Source of the DNA: Pseudoruegeria sp039972875
Lineage (GTDB): Bacteria; Pseudomonadota; Alphaproteobacteria; Rhodobacterales; Rhodobacteraceae
NCBI GenBank assembly: GCA_039972875.1
Contig: JBDWMA010000006.1
Location: 1-64,000 of the forward strand
Direction: 5' to 3'
DNA: 64,000 bases
Position numbers and translations under genes: made by a program. Below, one piece after another: positions 33,317 to 42,543 of this stretch (positions within the stretch are counted from its first letter, which is position 1; each line of letters opens with the position of its first letter). The notes beneath the pieces were generated by a model. The model was not told where the DNA came from. It did no database searches and worked only from the letters and a program-made list of their open reading frames with translations.

Positions 33317-33781
33317 ATGAACAGCCTTGCCCCACCTCACCATAACGAGGCTCAACACACCCACTCTGAACCAAATAAATCCGATCATCAAACTCACCCT
33401 CCTTTTTCAGTCTTGCTAAACGGTCATTCCTATACCGGGCAATCAATCAGTTTACGCGGCGCCGAAATTTCGGGTCCGTTAAAAACGGACTGCTTTGGAG
33501 AAACCTGCACAGTCCAATTTCGATTCAGTCTTTATCCTGTTGAGATAGGCCTTACATTTTTAGCCATTGTTTTGCCAAATTCCGATACGTTTGGGGGGGT
33601 ATATTTAAAACTATCTAACCCGACCGACGATCAGATAGAGGTCTTAACCAACGTTCTGCGTCGAACTGGTACACAGCCCGATTTATTGGATCATTTTCTA
33701 AGCAATTTGCCAACACCATCGGCCCCTGTTGGGTGGAAGGCACGCACAGTATCCCTGTGGCAACGCCTCGCCTACCAATAA
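33317..33781 (+). CDS. Hypothetical protein, possibly PilZ-like
   Basis: 154 residues. No signal peptide; the first ~25 residues are His/Asn-rich and polar. The middle part (about 30-110) has alternating beta-strand pattern with GQSISLRGAEISG and a later GVYLKLSN, which recalls a degenerate PilZ domain (the D/N-x-S-x-x-G element), though the RxxxR arm is not seen. The start at 33317 follows AGGAG. It lies 24 bp before the DUF599 gene on the same strand, so likely co-transcribed. Function unknown; a c-di-GMP link is weak inference. Confidence 0.7.
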   Translation: MNSLAPPHHNEAQHTHSEPNKSDHQTHPPFSVLLNGHSYTGQSISLRGAEISGPLKTDCFGETCTVQFRFSLYPVEIGLTFLAIVLPNSDTFGGVYLKLSNPTDDQIEVLTNVLRRTGTQPDLLDHFLSNLPTPSAPVGWKARTVSLWQRLAYQ

Positions 33782-33805
33782 GGTTTCACTCTGGTCTCAG
33801 GTCGC

Positions 33806-34540
33806 GTGACGGCCTATTTAATTGGCATGAACCTGATATCTAGCCTCGCATATTTCACAACGGTTGACGTCATCGCAGTTGCCCTCATTTGGCTCTGCTG
33901 GCTTACGATAGGTATCCGCATCGAAAGCGGCAGACTAGAACCCCGATCCGTGTCCTACATAATGCGCTCCTACCGACGGGAATGGATGGTTCAGTTCATC
34001 ACCCGACAGCCGCGCATTTTTGACGCCTCTATTTTGGCCAGCCTCAGGCAAGGTACCACTTTTTTTGCCTCTGCCTGCATGATCGCAATTGGGGCTGGGT
34101 TTGCGCTCATTGGAAACACAGAGCGACTTCTCGGAATCGCTGAGGATTTTACCTTACAAGAGTTGCCGGCCCTCGTGTGGGAAACAAAGATCCTGATGGC
34201 GCTGATCTTCGTCGTAAATGCGTTTCTTAAATTTGTCTGGTCACACAGATTATTTGGCTATTGCTCTGTGGTCATGGCTGCCGTTCCAAATGATGAGAAC
34301 GATCCAACCGCACTCCCTCGTGCACGACAGGCCGCAGAATTGAACATAACCGGCGCGCGCGCCTATAATCGCGGATTACGGTCAATGTATTTCGCGATTG
34401 CGGCGCTCACTTGGCTGATTAGCCCGATTGCGCTATTAATGGCTGGTCCATTTACGTTTTTGGTCCTCTGGCGGCGGGAGTTCAGCTCTCATTCTCGCAC
34501 CGTCATTTTGCAAAACCAACCCACCCCGCCGGAGGTATAA
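33806..34540 (+). CDS. DUF599-family membrane protein
   Basis: 244 residues with four or five predicted membrane helices: an N-terminal helix after TTVDVIAVALIWLCWLTIG, one around FASACMIAIGAGFALIG, one near ILMALIFVVNAFLKFVW and a final pair in the last 60 residues. The middle loop with FGYCSVVMAAVPND and ARQAAELNITGARAYNRGLR is the DUF599 hallmark. Function of the family is unknown. The frame starts at GTG 33806; an ATG at 33827 is possible but has no Shine-Dalgarno. It abuts the next gene: TAA is immediately followed by ATG. Confidence 0.85.
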   Translation: MTAYLIGMNLISSLAYFTTVDVIAVALIWLCWLTIGIRIESGRLEPRSVSYIMRSYRREWMVQFITRQPRIFDASILASLRQGTTFFASACMIAIGAGFALIGNTERLLGIAEDFTLQELPALVWETKILMALIFVVNAFLKFVWSHRLFGYCSVVMAAVPNDENDPTALPRARQAAELNITGARAYNRGLRSMYFAIAALTWLISPIALLMAGPFTFLVLWRREFSSHSRTVILQNQPTPPEV

Positions 34541-34915
34541 ATGGCTGTTTCAAAGTTAGTCTACGCCGCACAAATTCTTACCCTAACACTATTCTCTACA
34601 ACCGCGTCAAAGGCTGATCTTCCCGTAATCGAAGGGGCCACCGCGAGGCCCTCTGGTTCAAGCTGGACCATATCCGTCACGCTGCGCCATCCGGACACAG
34701 GTTGGGATCATTATGCAGACGGCTGGGAAGTATTGACACTGGAGGGGCAATCGCTCGGAATTCGCGAATTGACACATCCCCACGAAACAGAACAGCCCTT
34801 TACCCGCAGCCTGTCAGGTGTAAAAATCCCTGAGGGCACTTCCCAAATCGCCATTCGGGCGCGTTGCAGCGTGGATGGGTGGACCGGTCCGATTTATAAA
34901 ATCGATCTAAACTAA
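34541..34915 (+). CDS. Small exported protein, unknown
   Basis: 124 residues with a signal peptide (hydrophobic to about residue 20, cleavage near TASKA). The mature part is a small beta-rich domain: SSWTISVTLRHPDTGWDHYA, ADGWEVL and an ending IRARCSVDGWTGPIYKIDL. I cannot name a family. It is a conserved-looking periplasmic protein directly fused in transcription to DUF599 (TAAATG with GGAGGT ahead). Its last 4 bases overlap the convergent VWA-type gene. Confidence 0.78.
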   Translation: MAVSKLVYAAQILTLTLFSTTASKADLPVIEGATARPSGSSWTISVTLRHPDTGWDHYADGWEVLTLEGQSLGIRELTHPHETEQPFTRSLSGVKIPEGTSQIAIRARCSVDGWTGPIYKIDLN

Positions 34916-36987
34916 ACTTTGCGACGGCCTTCGTGCATCCACGCCGCCGTCGTAAGCAATGCAGCCAATAGCAACACCAACCAAGCGGGCAATACGGGCG
35001 CAACAGAAATGTCTGTAGTGACGTAGGCGTTGCGAGGCGTTAACCCCAGCCAGCCTCGTCCTGCAGCCGGGCGTCCTAAACGCACATCCCGCAATCGGGG
35101 CACTCCGTCAGTCATCTTAACCGTTCCGCCATTCACCGAAGTGACCAAATCAGAGAGTTTTTCCCCTGTGGCGATGGTCTCTTCAAATTCACGAGGCGCT
35201 GCTGGCCCAAGGGCAACGACGGCCTCTTCTTGAGCTTCACGCAGCCGATATAATCCAATATCTGACCCTGTTAATTGCGCCTCATACCGCCCCGGCTGTA
35301 CTTGAACCATTGGCACAGTAGTGACCTCTCCGTCTGGGCCAATGACTTCTACATCGCCGACCTCATCCGATAGTGTGCGCCGAATGATGGTCATGTCTTG
35401 TCCAGAAGGTTCCGCCCATAGCGCCTCTTCCTCAAGTTCCGGTTCCTTCATCATCCAATGCGCCAGACGCCGCAGCAATTCAAGTTGCGGCCCTCCGCCT
35501 TCAAATCCGCGGCTCCACAACCATGCATGATCAGATGCCAATAATGCTACGCGGCCCTCTCCGACGCGATCAAGAACCAGCAAAGGACGTTCATCCACCC
35601 CGGTCATCACGGTGTGTCCTGAAATCGCGGCGAGATCAATGAGACGGAACCAGCGTCCCCATTGTGCGCCGACGCCCTCGGAAGGTAGATATGGGCTATC
35701 TAACCCTTCAGTAACAGGATGACGGTGGCCAAGATCCGTAATCTTGGGGCGATACCCTTCTTCGATCACCCGCGCCGATGGCACAGCAGGCAGAACCTCT
35801 GCCAAACCAGAATGAAAAATACTATCTGCTGATGCAAAGTCAGGCCCTGCAGCAACCAATACCGCACCGCCGTTGCGCACATAATTACTGACATTGTCCA
35901 AATACAGGCTCGGCAGAATACCTCTGCGTTTGTAGCGGTCAAAGATGATAAGATCGAATTCATCGATCTTGTCCAAAAACAGTTCGCGCGTGGGGAATGC
36001 GATCAGGGACAATTCGGATACCGGAACGCCGTCTTGCTTTTCCGGAGGTCGCAAAATGGTAAAATGGACAAGATCCACGGAACTATCTGATTTCAGCAAG
36101 TTCCGCCAAGTGCGCTCCCCCGGATGAGGCTCGCCCGAGACCAACAGCACCCGAAGCCGATCCCGCACACCGTTGATTTGCACGACCGCACTGTTGTTGC
36201 GGTTGGTCAGTTCTCCCTCGGCATCCGGAACCCAAAATTGTACGACATTTAACCCAGCATGTGGCAGGGTAATGGGCAATGTCATGTCTTTTCCAGTCGG
36301 AACAGTTACGGATTGCGCAACACCGCCATCGACAGCAACCATCAACTGCGCCCGGCCAGTGACATCCACAGGCACGACACCTTGATCCTCAACACGAATG
36401 GTTAGGGTCACCGGCTCCCCGAGAATGCCAAAAGCTGGGGCATTGGTGACCATCAAACGCCGATCCCAATCATCGTTCTCTCCGCTTAGTAAGACATGCA
36501 GAGGGGCGGGTAACACCGGCTGTAATTCGGCGTCATGAGCCTGCCCATCGGTTAGCAGAAATAGCCCCGCAACCCGACCTCCGGGTACATCAGACAAGGC
36601 ATCTGTTAGGGCCTGAACCAGTGTCGACCCCGCATTATTTGCATCATCTAAAACGCGTGTTTCGCGGATTTCGGTATTTGGGCGGGCCTCAAGCTGCGCT
36701 ATCAAAGCCGCGCGTACTTCGTTGGTCTGATCAAAGCGCGTGCTAATGTTTTGACTGGCAGTGTCATCCGTCACCACCAGAACAATATCCGGTTCTGGCG
36801 TTCTTTCTTCGTTTTGCAGGGACGGGTTCGCAAGCGCCATAACGACCAAGGCACCAGACAATCCGCGCAACCACCACCCCGACAAGCCGCGATAGGCGGC
36901 AAACCCAACAAAAGCAGCAACAAGCGCTGCAATACCCCAAAGAATTGGTATCGGGATCAACGCATCTAAGAGTATCTTATCTGCCAT
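34912..36987 (-). CDS. VWA/glutamine-amidotransferase-like membrane protein
   Basis: 691 residues. Two N-terminal helices (about 12-30 and 38-53) and one C-terminal helix (VLPAWLVLLLAALLTTAAWM) anchor a large soluble domain. The VWA-type metal site is recognisable: DDTAS at residues 74-78 (DxSxS with Thr first) and a TDG at 146-148. The later part resembles a class I glutamine amidotransferase-like fold (AFPTRELFLDKI, AAGPDFASADSIFHSG). Last gene of the moxR-DUF58-DUF4159 operon, joined to the DUF4159 gene by TGATG. Such clusters resemble Bacteroides aerotolerance (Bat) operons. Exact role unknown. Confidence 0.82.
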   Translation of the reverse strand: MADKILLDALIPIPILWGIAALVAAFVGFAAYRGLSGWWLRGLSGALVVMALANPSLQNEERTPEPDIVLVVTDDTASQNISTRFDQTNEVRAALIAQLEARPNTEIRETRVLDDANNAGSTLVQALTDALSDVPGGRVAGLFLLTDGQAHDAELQPVLPAPLHVLLSGENDDWDRRLMVTNAPAFGILGEPVTLTIRVEDQGVVPVDVTGRAQLMVAVDGGVAQSVTVPTGKDMTLPITLPHAGLNVVQFWVPDAEGELTNRNNSAVVQINGVRDRLRVLLVSGEPHPGERTWRNLLKSDSSVDLVHFTILRPPEKQDGVPVSELSLIAFPTRELFLDKIDEFDLIIFDRYKRRGILPSLYLDNVSNYVRNGGAVLVAAGPDFASADSIFHSGLAEVLPAVPSARVIEEGYRPKITDLGHRHPVTEGLDSPYLPSEGVGAQWGRWFRLIDLAAISGHTVMTGVDERPLLVLDRVGEGRVALLASDHAWLWSRGFEGGGPQLELLRRLAHWMMKEPELEEEALWAEPSGQDMTIIRRTLSDEVGDVEVIGPDGEVTTVPMVQVQPGRYEAQLTGSDIGLYRLREAQEEAVVALGPAAPREFEETIATGEKLSDLVTSVNGGTVKMTDGVPRLRDVRLGRPAAGRGWLGLTPRNAYVTTDISVAPVLPAWLVLLLAALLTTAAWMHEGRRKV

Positions 36988-39767
36988 CACTGCCCCAATC
37001 GATCCAACAATGCAGGCACATGTACCTGATCCGATTTATAGTTTCCGGTCAGCACGTGCATGATTAAATTCACCCCAAAGCGCAAAGAAATCTCTCGCTG
37101 AAGCTCGCCGGTGTATCCGCGCCCAATCCGAAACATTCGCGTACCAGAAGGGTCCACAGCCCAAGCTGCGGCCCAATCATTTCCACCAATCACCACTGGG
37201 GTCACCCCATCGTTCAAATTACGAAATGGCATGCCTTCAACCTGTTTAGCATCCGTCGGAGAGGCCTCCACCCAAACCTCGCGACCGACGTAGCGCCCCG
37301 GAAACTCTTGCAACAAATAGAAAGCCCGCGTCAGAACGTGATCTGTTGGCACCAACTCTAAGGGTGGAATATCAAGCGAGCGTGCCAATTGTTGCAGTTT
37401 GCGCGCTTCGGGGGTTTGCCGCCCGTACCCAGCAACATCCGCGTCCCGCGTATCAAATAAAATCATCCCACCAGAACGCAAATAGCGGTTCAATTTCACA
37501 TATGCCTCATCTGAGGGCAGCGGTTGATCCACAGACACGGGCCAATATAGAAATGGAAAGAACGACAGTTCATCGGTCTCAAGGTTAACGGCAATCGGCT
37601 CTGCTGGCTCAATAGAGGTTCGCAGATATAGTGTATCGCTCAATCCGCGCAGACCTGCCTCGGCCACTTGATCCAATTGTGAATTGCCCGTTTGCACATG
37701 GGCCAACACAACATCAGCCGTAGCAAGCAGCGCTAGACGTTCCAACGCAGCGTCCGTTTCCTGTGCCGAACCTTTGGACGTTGTACTCAAAAGCAAAGCG
37801 ACCAAGACTGTTGCCACAACACCGCCACGTGGCCCACGCAGTCGACCTGACACCCACAAAGAAGCCAAGACATCCGCTAATAACAATATCAACGCGGCTG
37901 TTAACAATGCCCCTTTAAGTTCGCGCTCTTCTACAATTGATAATCCCTCAACGGGAACGTGATCAGGCCAGGAAAAGGGCGAAAGCACAGCTTCATCTCT
38001 TAAGGCATTCAAGGCAATGCTCCGATCCTCACTGCTATATAGACCCGGGGGTAACTCAACACTGATATTCGCGGTGGAAAGGGTGTCTCCGGGAATGCCA
38101 GCCATAACACTGGCATCCTCAAATCCACCAAACCCATTTAGCACGCGTTGCGCCGTCCACACGGTGCCGATCAAATCTTCGGCCACGGGTCGTGATGGTC
38201 GGGTTGAAACCGAAAGCCTTTCAAGCATCTGCACGAAAAGACCAGACACAGGCAAACTAGACCATTCAGCATTGGCCGTGACATGGAACAGCACAACTTG
38301 GCCAGATCCAAGGGTTTTGCGGGTCACCATCGGCGTGCCATCTTCAAGCGAAGCAATCACCCTATCGGCAAGCGCTGGATCTGGTTGCGCCAAAACTTGT
38401 GCGGTGACATGTACGTCTGGTGGTATGGTTAGGCCATAAAACGGAGAGGTTTGTGAAAAACGACGCAACGCCTTTGGCGCGCCCCAGCTCATAGCTCCAC
38501 CAACCGTCCGTCCTCCGGCCCGCAAACGCACAGGCATCAAGGGATCCTCGGTGTCGCGACTGACATCGCTGGCGGCCAGCCGTGGACCAGCAAAACGAAC
38601 CAGCAGGCCACCAGCGTCGACCCATTCCTGTACGGCTGATGTTTCTGCCACAGATAAGGTCGCAACATCAGCCAAAATGATCACATCGGGATTGGCTTGC
38701 AACAGATCAGTTAATGCGCCTTCTATTAAGTCCGTCGTCGGAGACAAGGCCTGATTTAGAAAATGCAGAGGGGATAACAGTTCTAACCCTTCGCGATCAT
38801 CTGCCCCAGCAATCAGCGCCACTTCGCGCCGTTTCAACCCATCGTCTGTCAAGCTAATCGCACCGGCAGTTCGTTGCCCCGCCAAGACAAACCGCGTCAC
38901 ACGGTTGCGTAGTTCCGGGGGCAAACTTAAGGCGACATCAGAATTTGTGGCACCCTCCTCAAAAACGATAGGAACCGTGGCCAGCACGCGTTCAATACCG
39001 GTCGGGTCTAAACCAATAGCTTGCAAATCCACCAACTGCACCGCGCCGCCTCGATTACGTAGCGCGGTTATGGTGATCTCTCCTTCGGCATAGGTGGCGG
39101 GCCGTAAACCGTACACAGGGGTGGGCGTTTCGAACACGGTAACCGGTCCAAGGGTCTCTAGTTCAGTCAAGACATCCGCCCGCCCATCAAGGGCAAGACC
39201 GTTGGACAACCACTGAACATCAAACTCTGGTGACTCCACGGCTGCGAACCAGTCAGCAGCAGCCATCATATCCGGCAACCACGGATCGGGAAGCAATCCA
39301 GCCGTCCGCGTTTGCCAAACATCGGCGGATTGAAATGGAATACCATCGGAGGGCAAATTTGTCAGTCGGATCACGGCAGCGGGGCGTCCAGCACGACCGG
39401 CCTCGGCGAGCATTGAATCGACCCGATCAATTCGCTTAGTCCAATCCACAGCATCCGCCCAGCCCCCATCCATGACAATCAGCAGAGGATTGTCTGAAGG
39501 TGCCTTGATCACAGGGTTCAAAACCGGTCCAGCAAATCCCACGATCATTGCCGCAACCCCCATCAATCGTAATAGCAACAACCACCAAGGGGTCCGATGG
39601 GTTTGAACATCCTCGTCATTCAGCCCAAAAAGCAGCGCCACCCCGGGAAAACGACGTCGCACCGGCGCAGGTGGCACCGCCCGTAACAAAATCCAGAGAA
39701 TTGGCAACGCCAAAAGCCCGAGCAACAGCCAAGGCAGGGTAAAGCCGATTGGTCCAAGAACCCACAT
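36987..39767 (-). CDS. BatA/DUF4159-domain membrane protein
   Basis: 926 residues. The N-terminus is BatA-like: FTLPWLLLGLLALPILWILL and a second helix (LLLLRLMGVAAMIVGFAGPV) then a VWA-like strand ending VMDGGWADAVDW, in which the metal motif DxSxS is degenerate (D100-G-G-W-A). The C-terminal ~220 residues after a further helix fit DUF4159, with LNRYLRSGGMILFDTRD and FYLLQEFPGRYVG. It lies between DUF58 (TGATG overlap) and the VWA/GATase gene. Probably an inner-membrane scaffold in a MoxR-type chaperone system; this is inference from the cluster. Confidence 0.88.
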   Translation of the reverse strand: MWVLGPIGFTLPWLLLGLLALPILWILLRAVPPAPVRRRFPGVALLFGLNDEDVQTHRTPWWLLLLRLMGVAAMIVGFAGPVLNPVIKAPSDNPLLIVMDGGWADAVDWTKRIDRVDSMLAEAGRAGRPAAVIRLTNLPSDGIPFQSADVWQTRTAGLLPDPWLPDMMAAADWFAAVESPEFDVQWLSNGLALDGRADVLTELETLGPVTVFETPTPVYGLRPATYAEGEITITALRNRGGAVQLVDLQAIGLDPTGIERVLATVPIVFEEGATNSDVALSLPPELRNRVTRFVLAGQRTAGAISLTDDGLKRREVALIAGADDREGLELLSPLHFLNQALSPTTDLIEGALTDLLQANPDVIILADVATLSVAETSAVQEWVDAGGLLVRFAGPRLAASDVSRDTEDPLMPVRLRAGGRTVGGAMSWGAPKALRRFSQTSPFYGLTIPPDVHVTAQVLAQPDPALADRVIASLEDGTPMVTRKTLGSGQVVLFHVTANAEWSSLPVSGLFVQMLERLSVSTRPSRPVAEDLIGTVWTAQRVLNGFGGFEDASVMAGIPGDTLSTANISVELPPGLYSSEDRSIALNALRDEAVLSPFSWPDHVPVEGLSIVEERELKGALLTAALILLLADVLASLWVSGRLRGPRGGVVATVLVALLLSTTSKGSAQETDAALERLALLATADVVLAHVQTGNSQLDQVAEAGLRGLSDTLYLRTSIEPAEPIAVNLETDELSFFPFLYWPVSVDQPLPSDEAYVKLNRYLRSGGMILFDTRDADVAGYGRQTPEARKLQQLARSLDIPPLELVPTDHVLTRAFYLLQEFPGRYVGREVWVEASPTDAKQVEGMPFRNLNDGVTPVVIGGNDWAAAWAVDPSGTRMFRIGRGYTGELQREISLRFGVNLIMHVLTGNYKSDQVHVPALLDRLGQ

Positions 39768-40645
39768 CAGCGACGCCCCCTTTGCAAAGCTTGATGCACC
39801 CATAACAAAGCCGATTGGCTGCTATGATCTGTGCGGTGAATATGGAATTGCCACCCTGTGCTGCGACACAGATGCGTTAACGCATCACGCCGTTCGGCCA
39901 ACCGTTGCAAATATCTGTCCCGCAAATCACCCGCTTGCTGCGTTTCATGCACAACACTGCGCCCGACACTTTCAAACACGGTGCGGCCATCGAATGGAAA
40001 AACTTCTTCTTGTGGGTCAAGCACCTGAAGCAACACCCCCCGCACATCGCGGTCGGCGGCTTTGGCAATGGCGATTTCCACCGCGGACATCGGCCCCATA
40101 AAATCTGACAGGAGTACTGCTGTGGAATGGGGTCGCATGCCGCGAGTTTCCGGAACCCCAAATTCATGACTGCTGCCTTCATTCGACAGCTCTTCGGCCA
40201 AACGCACCAACTGTGCCTCTCCGGACCGTGGAGGATTTTCAGAATGTGTCAGCCCCACGCGTTCACCTGCGCGCACCAAAAGGATCGAAACAGCAAGGGC
40301 CAGCACCCGTGCACGGCCAATTTTCCGAGGCCATTTGGGATCTGACGTAAAATCCATGGACTGGGCGTCATCGATCCAGAACATGACGCTTTGGGCGGCC
40401 TGCCATTCTCTTTGACGAATAAAATGCATATCCGCCTTGGCTGATCTTCGCCAATCGATGAATCGGGACTCGTCGCCCTCTACGGCGGGCCGGTATTGCC
40501 AGAATTCATCCCCCGTCCCCGACCGTCGACGCCCGTGTTCCCCTAACAAAACCGTCGCGGCCAATCGCTCGGCCTCCGCCAAAAGCGGTGGATACGGTGC
40601 CGCGGCTTCTGCGGCACGACGACGAAGGGCTCGGGGGGCTCTCAC
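39767..40645 (-). CDS. DUF58-domain protein
   Basis: 292 residues, no membrane segments. The N-terminal block GTGDEFWQYRPAVEGDESRF and IDWRRSAKADMHFIRQREWQ is the DUF58 signature, followed by a VWA-like segment FWIDDAQSMDF (D92-x-A-x-S: the first Ser of the metal motif is Ala) and VLLSDFMGP. Members act as VWA-like partners of MoxR ATPases. The frame begins with GTG at 40645, overlapping the moxR stop by four bases (GTGA). Translationally coupled on both sides. Confidence 0.92.
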   Translation of the reverse strand: MRAPRALRRRAAEAAAPYPPLLAEAERLAATVLLGEHGRRRSGTGDEFWQYRPAVEGDESRFIDWRRSAKADMHFIRQREWQAAQSVMFWIDDAQSMDFTSDPKWPRKIGRARVLALAVSILLVRAGERVGLTHSENPPRSGEAQLVRLAEELSNEGSSHEFGVPETRGMRPHSTAVLLSDFMGPMSAVEIAIAKAADRDVRGVLLQVLDPQEEVFPFDGRTVFESVGRSVVHETQQAGDLRDRYLQRLAERRDALTHLCRSTGWQFHIHRTDHSSQSALLWVHQALQRGRR

Positions 40646-41649
40646 GCGGCGGCGTCCTGACGCGTCACATCAGCAGCGACTTTGGAAATAATGTCCGACA
40701 GTTCAACCCCACGCGCCCGTGCCGCAAAGGACAACGCCATGCGGTGGCTTAGAACGGGCCGCGCCATACGTAGGACATCCTCAACAGAGGGCACCAATCG
40801 GCCATCAAGCAAAGCCTCCGCCCGGACGGTCAACATCAAGGCTTGCGCAGCGCGCGGACCCGGACCCCAACTGACATTTTCCCGCACGAAATCTGGTGCG
40901 TTTTCGTCATCGGGGCGACAGGCGCGCACCAAATCCAAAATCAGATCAACAACCGACTCACCCACCGGCATCCGCCGCAAGAGAGTCTGTGCTGCAAGCA
41001 GCTCCTCGGCGGAAAAGACGGCTGTAGCCTCCTCCTCTTGAACGCCGGTTGTTGCCAATATGATGTCGCGTTCGGTTTCGCGATCCGGGTATTCTACATC
41101 AATCTGCACAAGAAACCGGTCAAGCTGTGCCTCTGGCAACGGATAGGTTCCTTCTTGTTCGATCGGGTTCTGGGTCGCCAAGACATGAAAGGGTAGACCC
41201 AAAGACCGCTCTTTGCCCGCAATAGTGACTTGTTTTTCCTGCATCGCCTGCAGCAATGCCGATTGTGTCCGGGGCGAAGCGCGGTTGATTTCATCCGCCA
41301 TCAACAACTGACAAAAGATCGGACCCTCGATGAAACGAAATTCTCGGTGACCCCCTTCTTTCTGTTCCAAAACTTCAGAGCCGAGAATATCGGCAGGCAT
41401 CAAATCAGGCGTAAACTGTACGCGAGACCCATCTAGCCCCATTACTGTGGACAACGTTTCCACCAACCGCGTTTTGCCCAGTCCGGGTAGGCCGATCAAT
41501 AACCCGTGCCCACCACACAGCAAGGACGCCAACGTTAGGTCTACAACCCGCTCTTGCCCAATCAGCCTTTTGCCGATGCTCGCCTTTGCGATCACCAGTT
41601 TTTGACCCAGTGCCTCTATTTCTGTGACAAGATCTTCCGTCTCTGACAT
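40642..41649 (-). CDS. MoxR-family AAA+ ATPase
   Basis: 335 residues. MoxR ATPases assist assembly or metal insertion of client proteins together with VWA proteins. Seen: Walker A GLPGLGKTRLVETL, Walker B LLMADEINRASP, sensor FHVLATQNPIEQEGTYPLPE and the lid domain with SWGPGPRAAQALMLTVRAEA. It starts at 41649 behind AAAGGAG and is the first gene of the moxR-DUF58-DUF4159-VWA operon, divergent from the DUF1285 gene by 58 bp. Client proteins are unknown; none of the neighbours is an obvious candidate. Confidence 0.95.
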   Translation of the reverse strand: MSETEDLVTEIEALGQKLVIAKASIGKRLIGQERVVDLTLASLLCGGHGLLIGLPGLGKTRLVETLSTVMGLDGSRVQFTPDLMPADILGSEVLEQKEGGHREFRFIEGPIFCQLLMADEINRASPRTQSALLQAMQEKQVTIAGKERSLGLPFHVLATQNPIEQEGTYPLPEAQLDRFLVQIDVEYPDRETERDIILATTGVQEEEATAVFSAEELLAAQTLLRRMPVGESVVDLILDLVRACRPDDENAPDFVRENVSWGPGPRAAQALMLTVRAEALLDGRLVPSVEDVLRMARPVLSHRMALSFAARARGVELSDIISKVAADVTRQDAAA

Positions 41650-41707
41650 GACAACGCTCCTTTGCCCGCTATGATGACATTAAAGAACGATAGACCCTGA
41701 CATACAA

Positions 41708-42307
41708 ATGGCAAAAGCAATGCAAGATGAAAACATCGTGAAGCCCGACGCAGAAAACCTTGCTGCAGCAGCCAAAGCAGCTTCAAAAAAGGGCCACCCC
41801 CCCGTGCATCTGTGGAATCCACCATTTTGTGGGGACCTCGACATGCAGATAAAACGGGATGGTACTTGGTTTTATTTGGGCACCCCTATCGGTCGTTTTG
41901 GGTTGGTAAAGCTGTTTTCGTCGATTCTGCGCAAGGATGGCGATGATTATTTCCTGGTTACCCCTGTAGAAAAAGTAGGCATCACCGTCGAGGATGCCCC
42001 TTTTGTAGCGATCGATTTCAACGTTGAGCATCCCGGCCCAGAACAACGTATCACGTTTCACACCCAAGTTGAGGACACAGTGGTTGCAAGTTCGGACAAA
42101 CCGATTCGCGTTGTACGCGACCCAGAAACCGGCGAACCGTCACCCTATATTTTGGTGCGCGCCAACCTTGAGGCATTGATTGACCGCAAAAGTTTTTACC
42201 GACTGGTCGACATCGGAGAGCATCGCGACCACAACGGAGATCGTTGGTTTGGCGTACGCTCCGCCGGCGCGTTTTTCCCGATCATTCCCTCCAAAGAATT
42301 GGAATAA
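41708..42307 (+). CDS. DUF1285-domain protein
   Basis: 199 residues. The central block MQIKRDGTWFYLGTPIGRFG, followed by LVKLFSSILRKDGDDYFLVTP, VEKVGITVEDAPFVAIDFNV and the ending ALIDRKSFYRLVDIG is the DUF1285 signature. Function unknown; cytoplasmic. The ATG at 41708 has no strong Shine-Dalgarno; the ATG four codons later is an alternative. The DUF2798 gene follows after two bases on the same strand. Divergent from moxR. Confidence 0.9.
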   Translation: MAKAMQDENIVKPDAENLAAAAKAASKKGHPPVHLWNPPFCGDLDMQIKRDGTWFYLGTPIGRFGLVKLFSSILRKDGDDYFLVTPVEKVGITVEDAPFVAIDFNVEHPGPEQRITFHTQVEDTVVASSDKPIRVVRDPETGEPSPYILVRANLEALIDRKSFYRLVDIGEHRDHNGDRWFGVRSAGAFFPIIPSKELE

Positions 42308-42309
42308 CT

Positions 42310-42534
42310 ATGTCACCGCAGAAAAAAGTTCACATGTTGGCCAGCTTCATGACGTCGGGCGTAATGTCATTCATTGTAACAGGTGTTGCCACTTGGAAAT
42401 CGCTCGGGTTCCAAAGTTCATTTCTAAACGACTGGATGACCGCGTGGTGGTTTGCCTGGCCGATTGCTTTTATCGCGATAACAATCACCGCTCCGCAGTT
42501 GCGCAAACTGGCGGAAAAACTCTGCGGTCACTAG
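42310..42534 (+). CDS. Small DUF2798-type membrane protein
   Basis: 74 residues with two hydrophobic helices (MLASFMTSGVMSFIVTGVAT and AWWFAWPIAFIAITITAPQL). The W-x-x-A-W-P-I-A-F pattern is that of DUF2798 proteins, small inner-membrane proteins of unknown function. The ATG at 42310 is 3 bases after the DUF1285 stop, so the two are co-transcribed. It ends 9 bp before the convergent ACR3 gene. Confidence 0.82.
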   Translation: MSPQKKVHMLASFMTSGVMSFIVTGVATWKSLGFQSSFLNDWMTAWWFAWPIAFIAITITAPQLRKLAEKLCGH

Positions 42535-42543
42535 TGCCAAACC

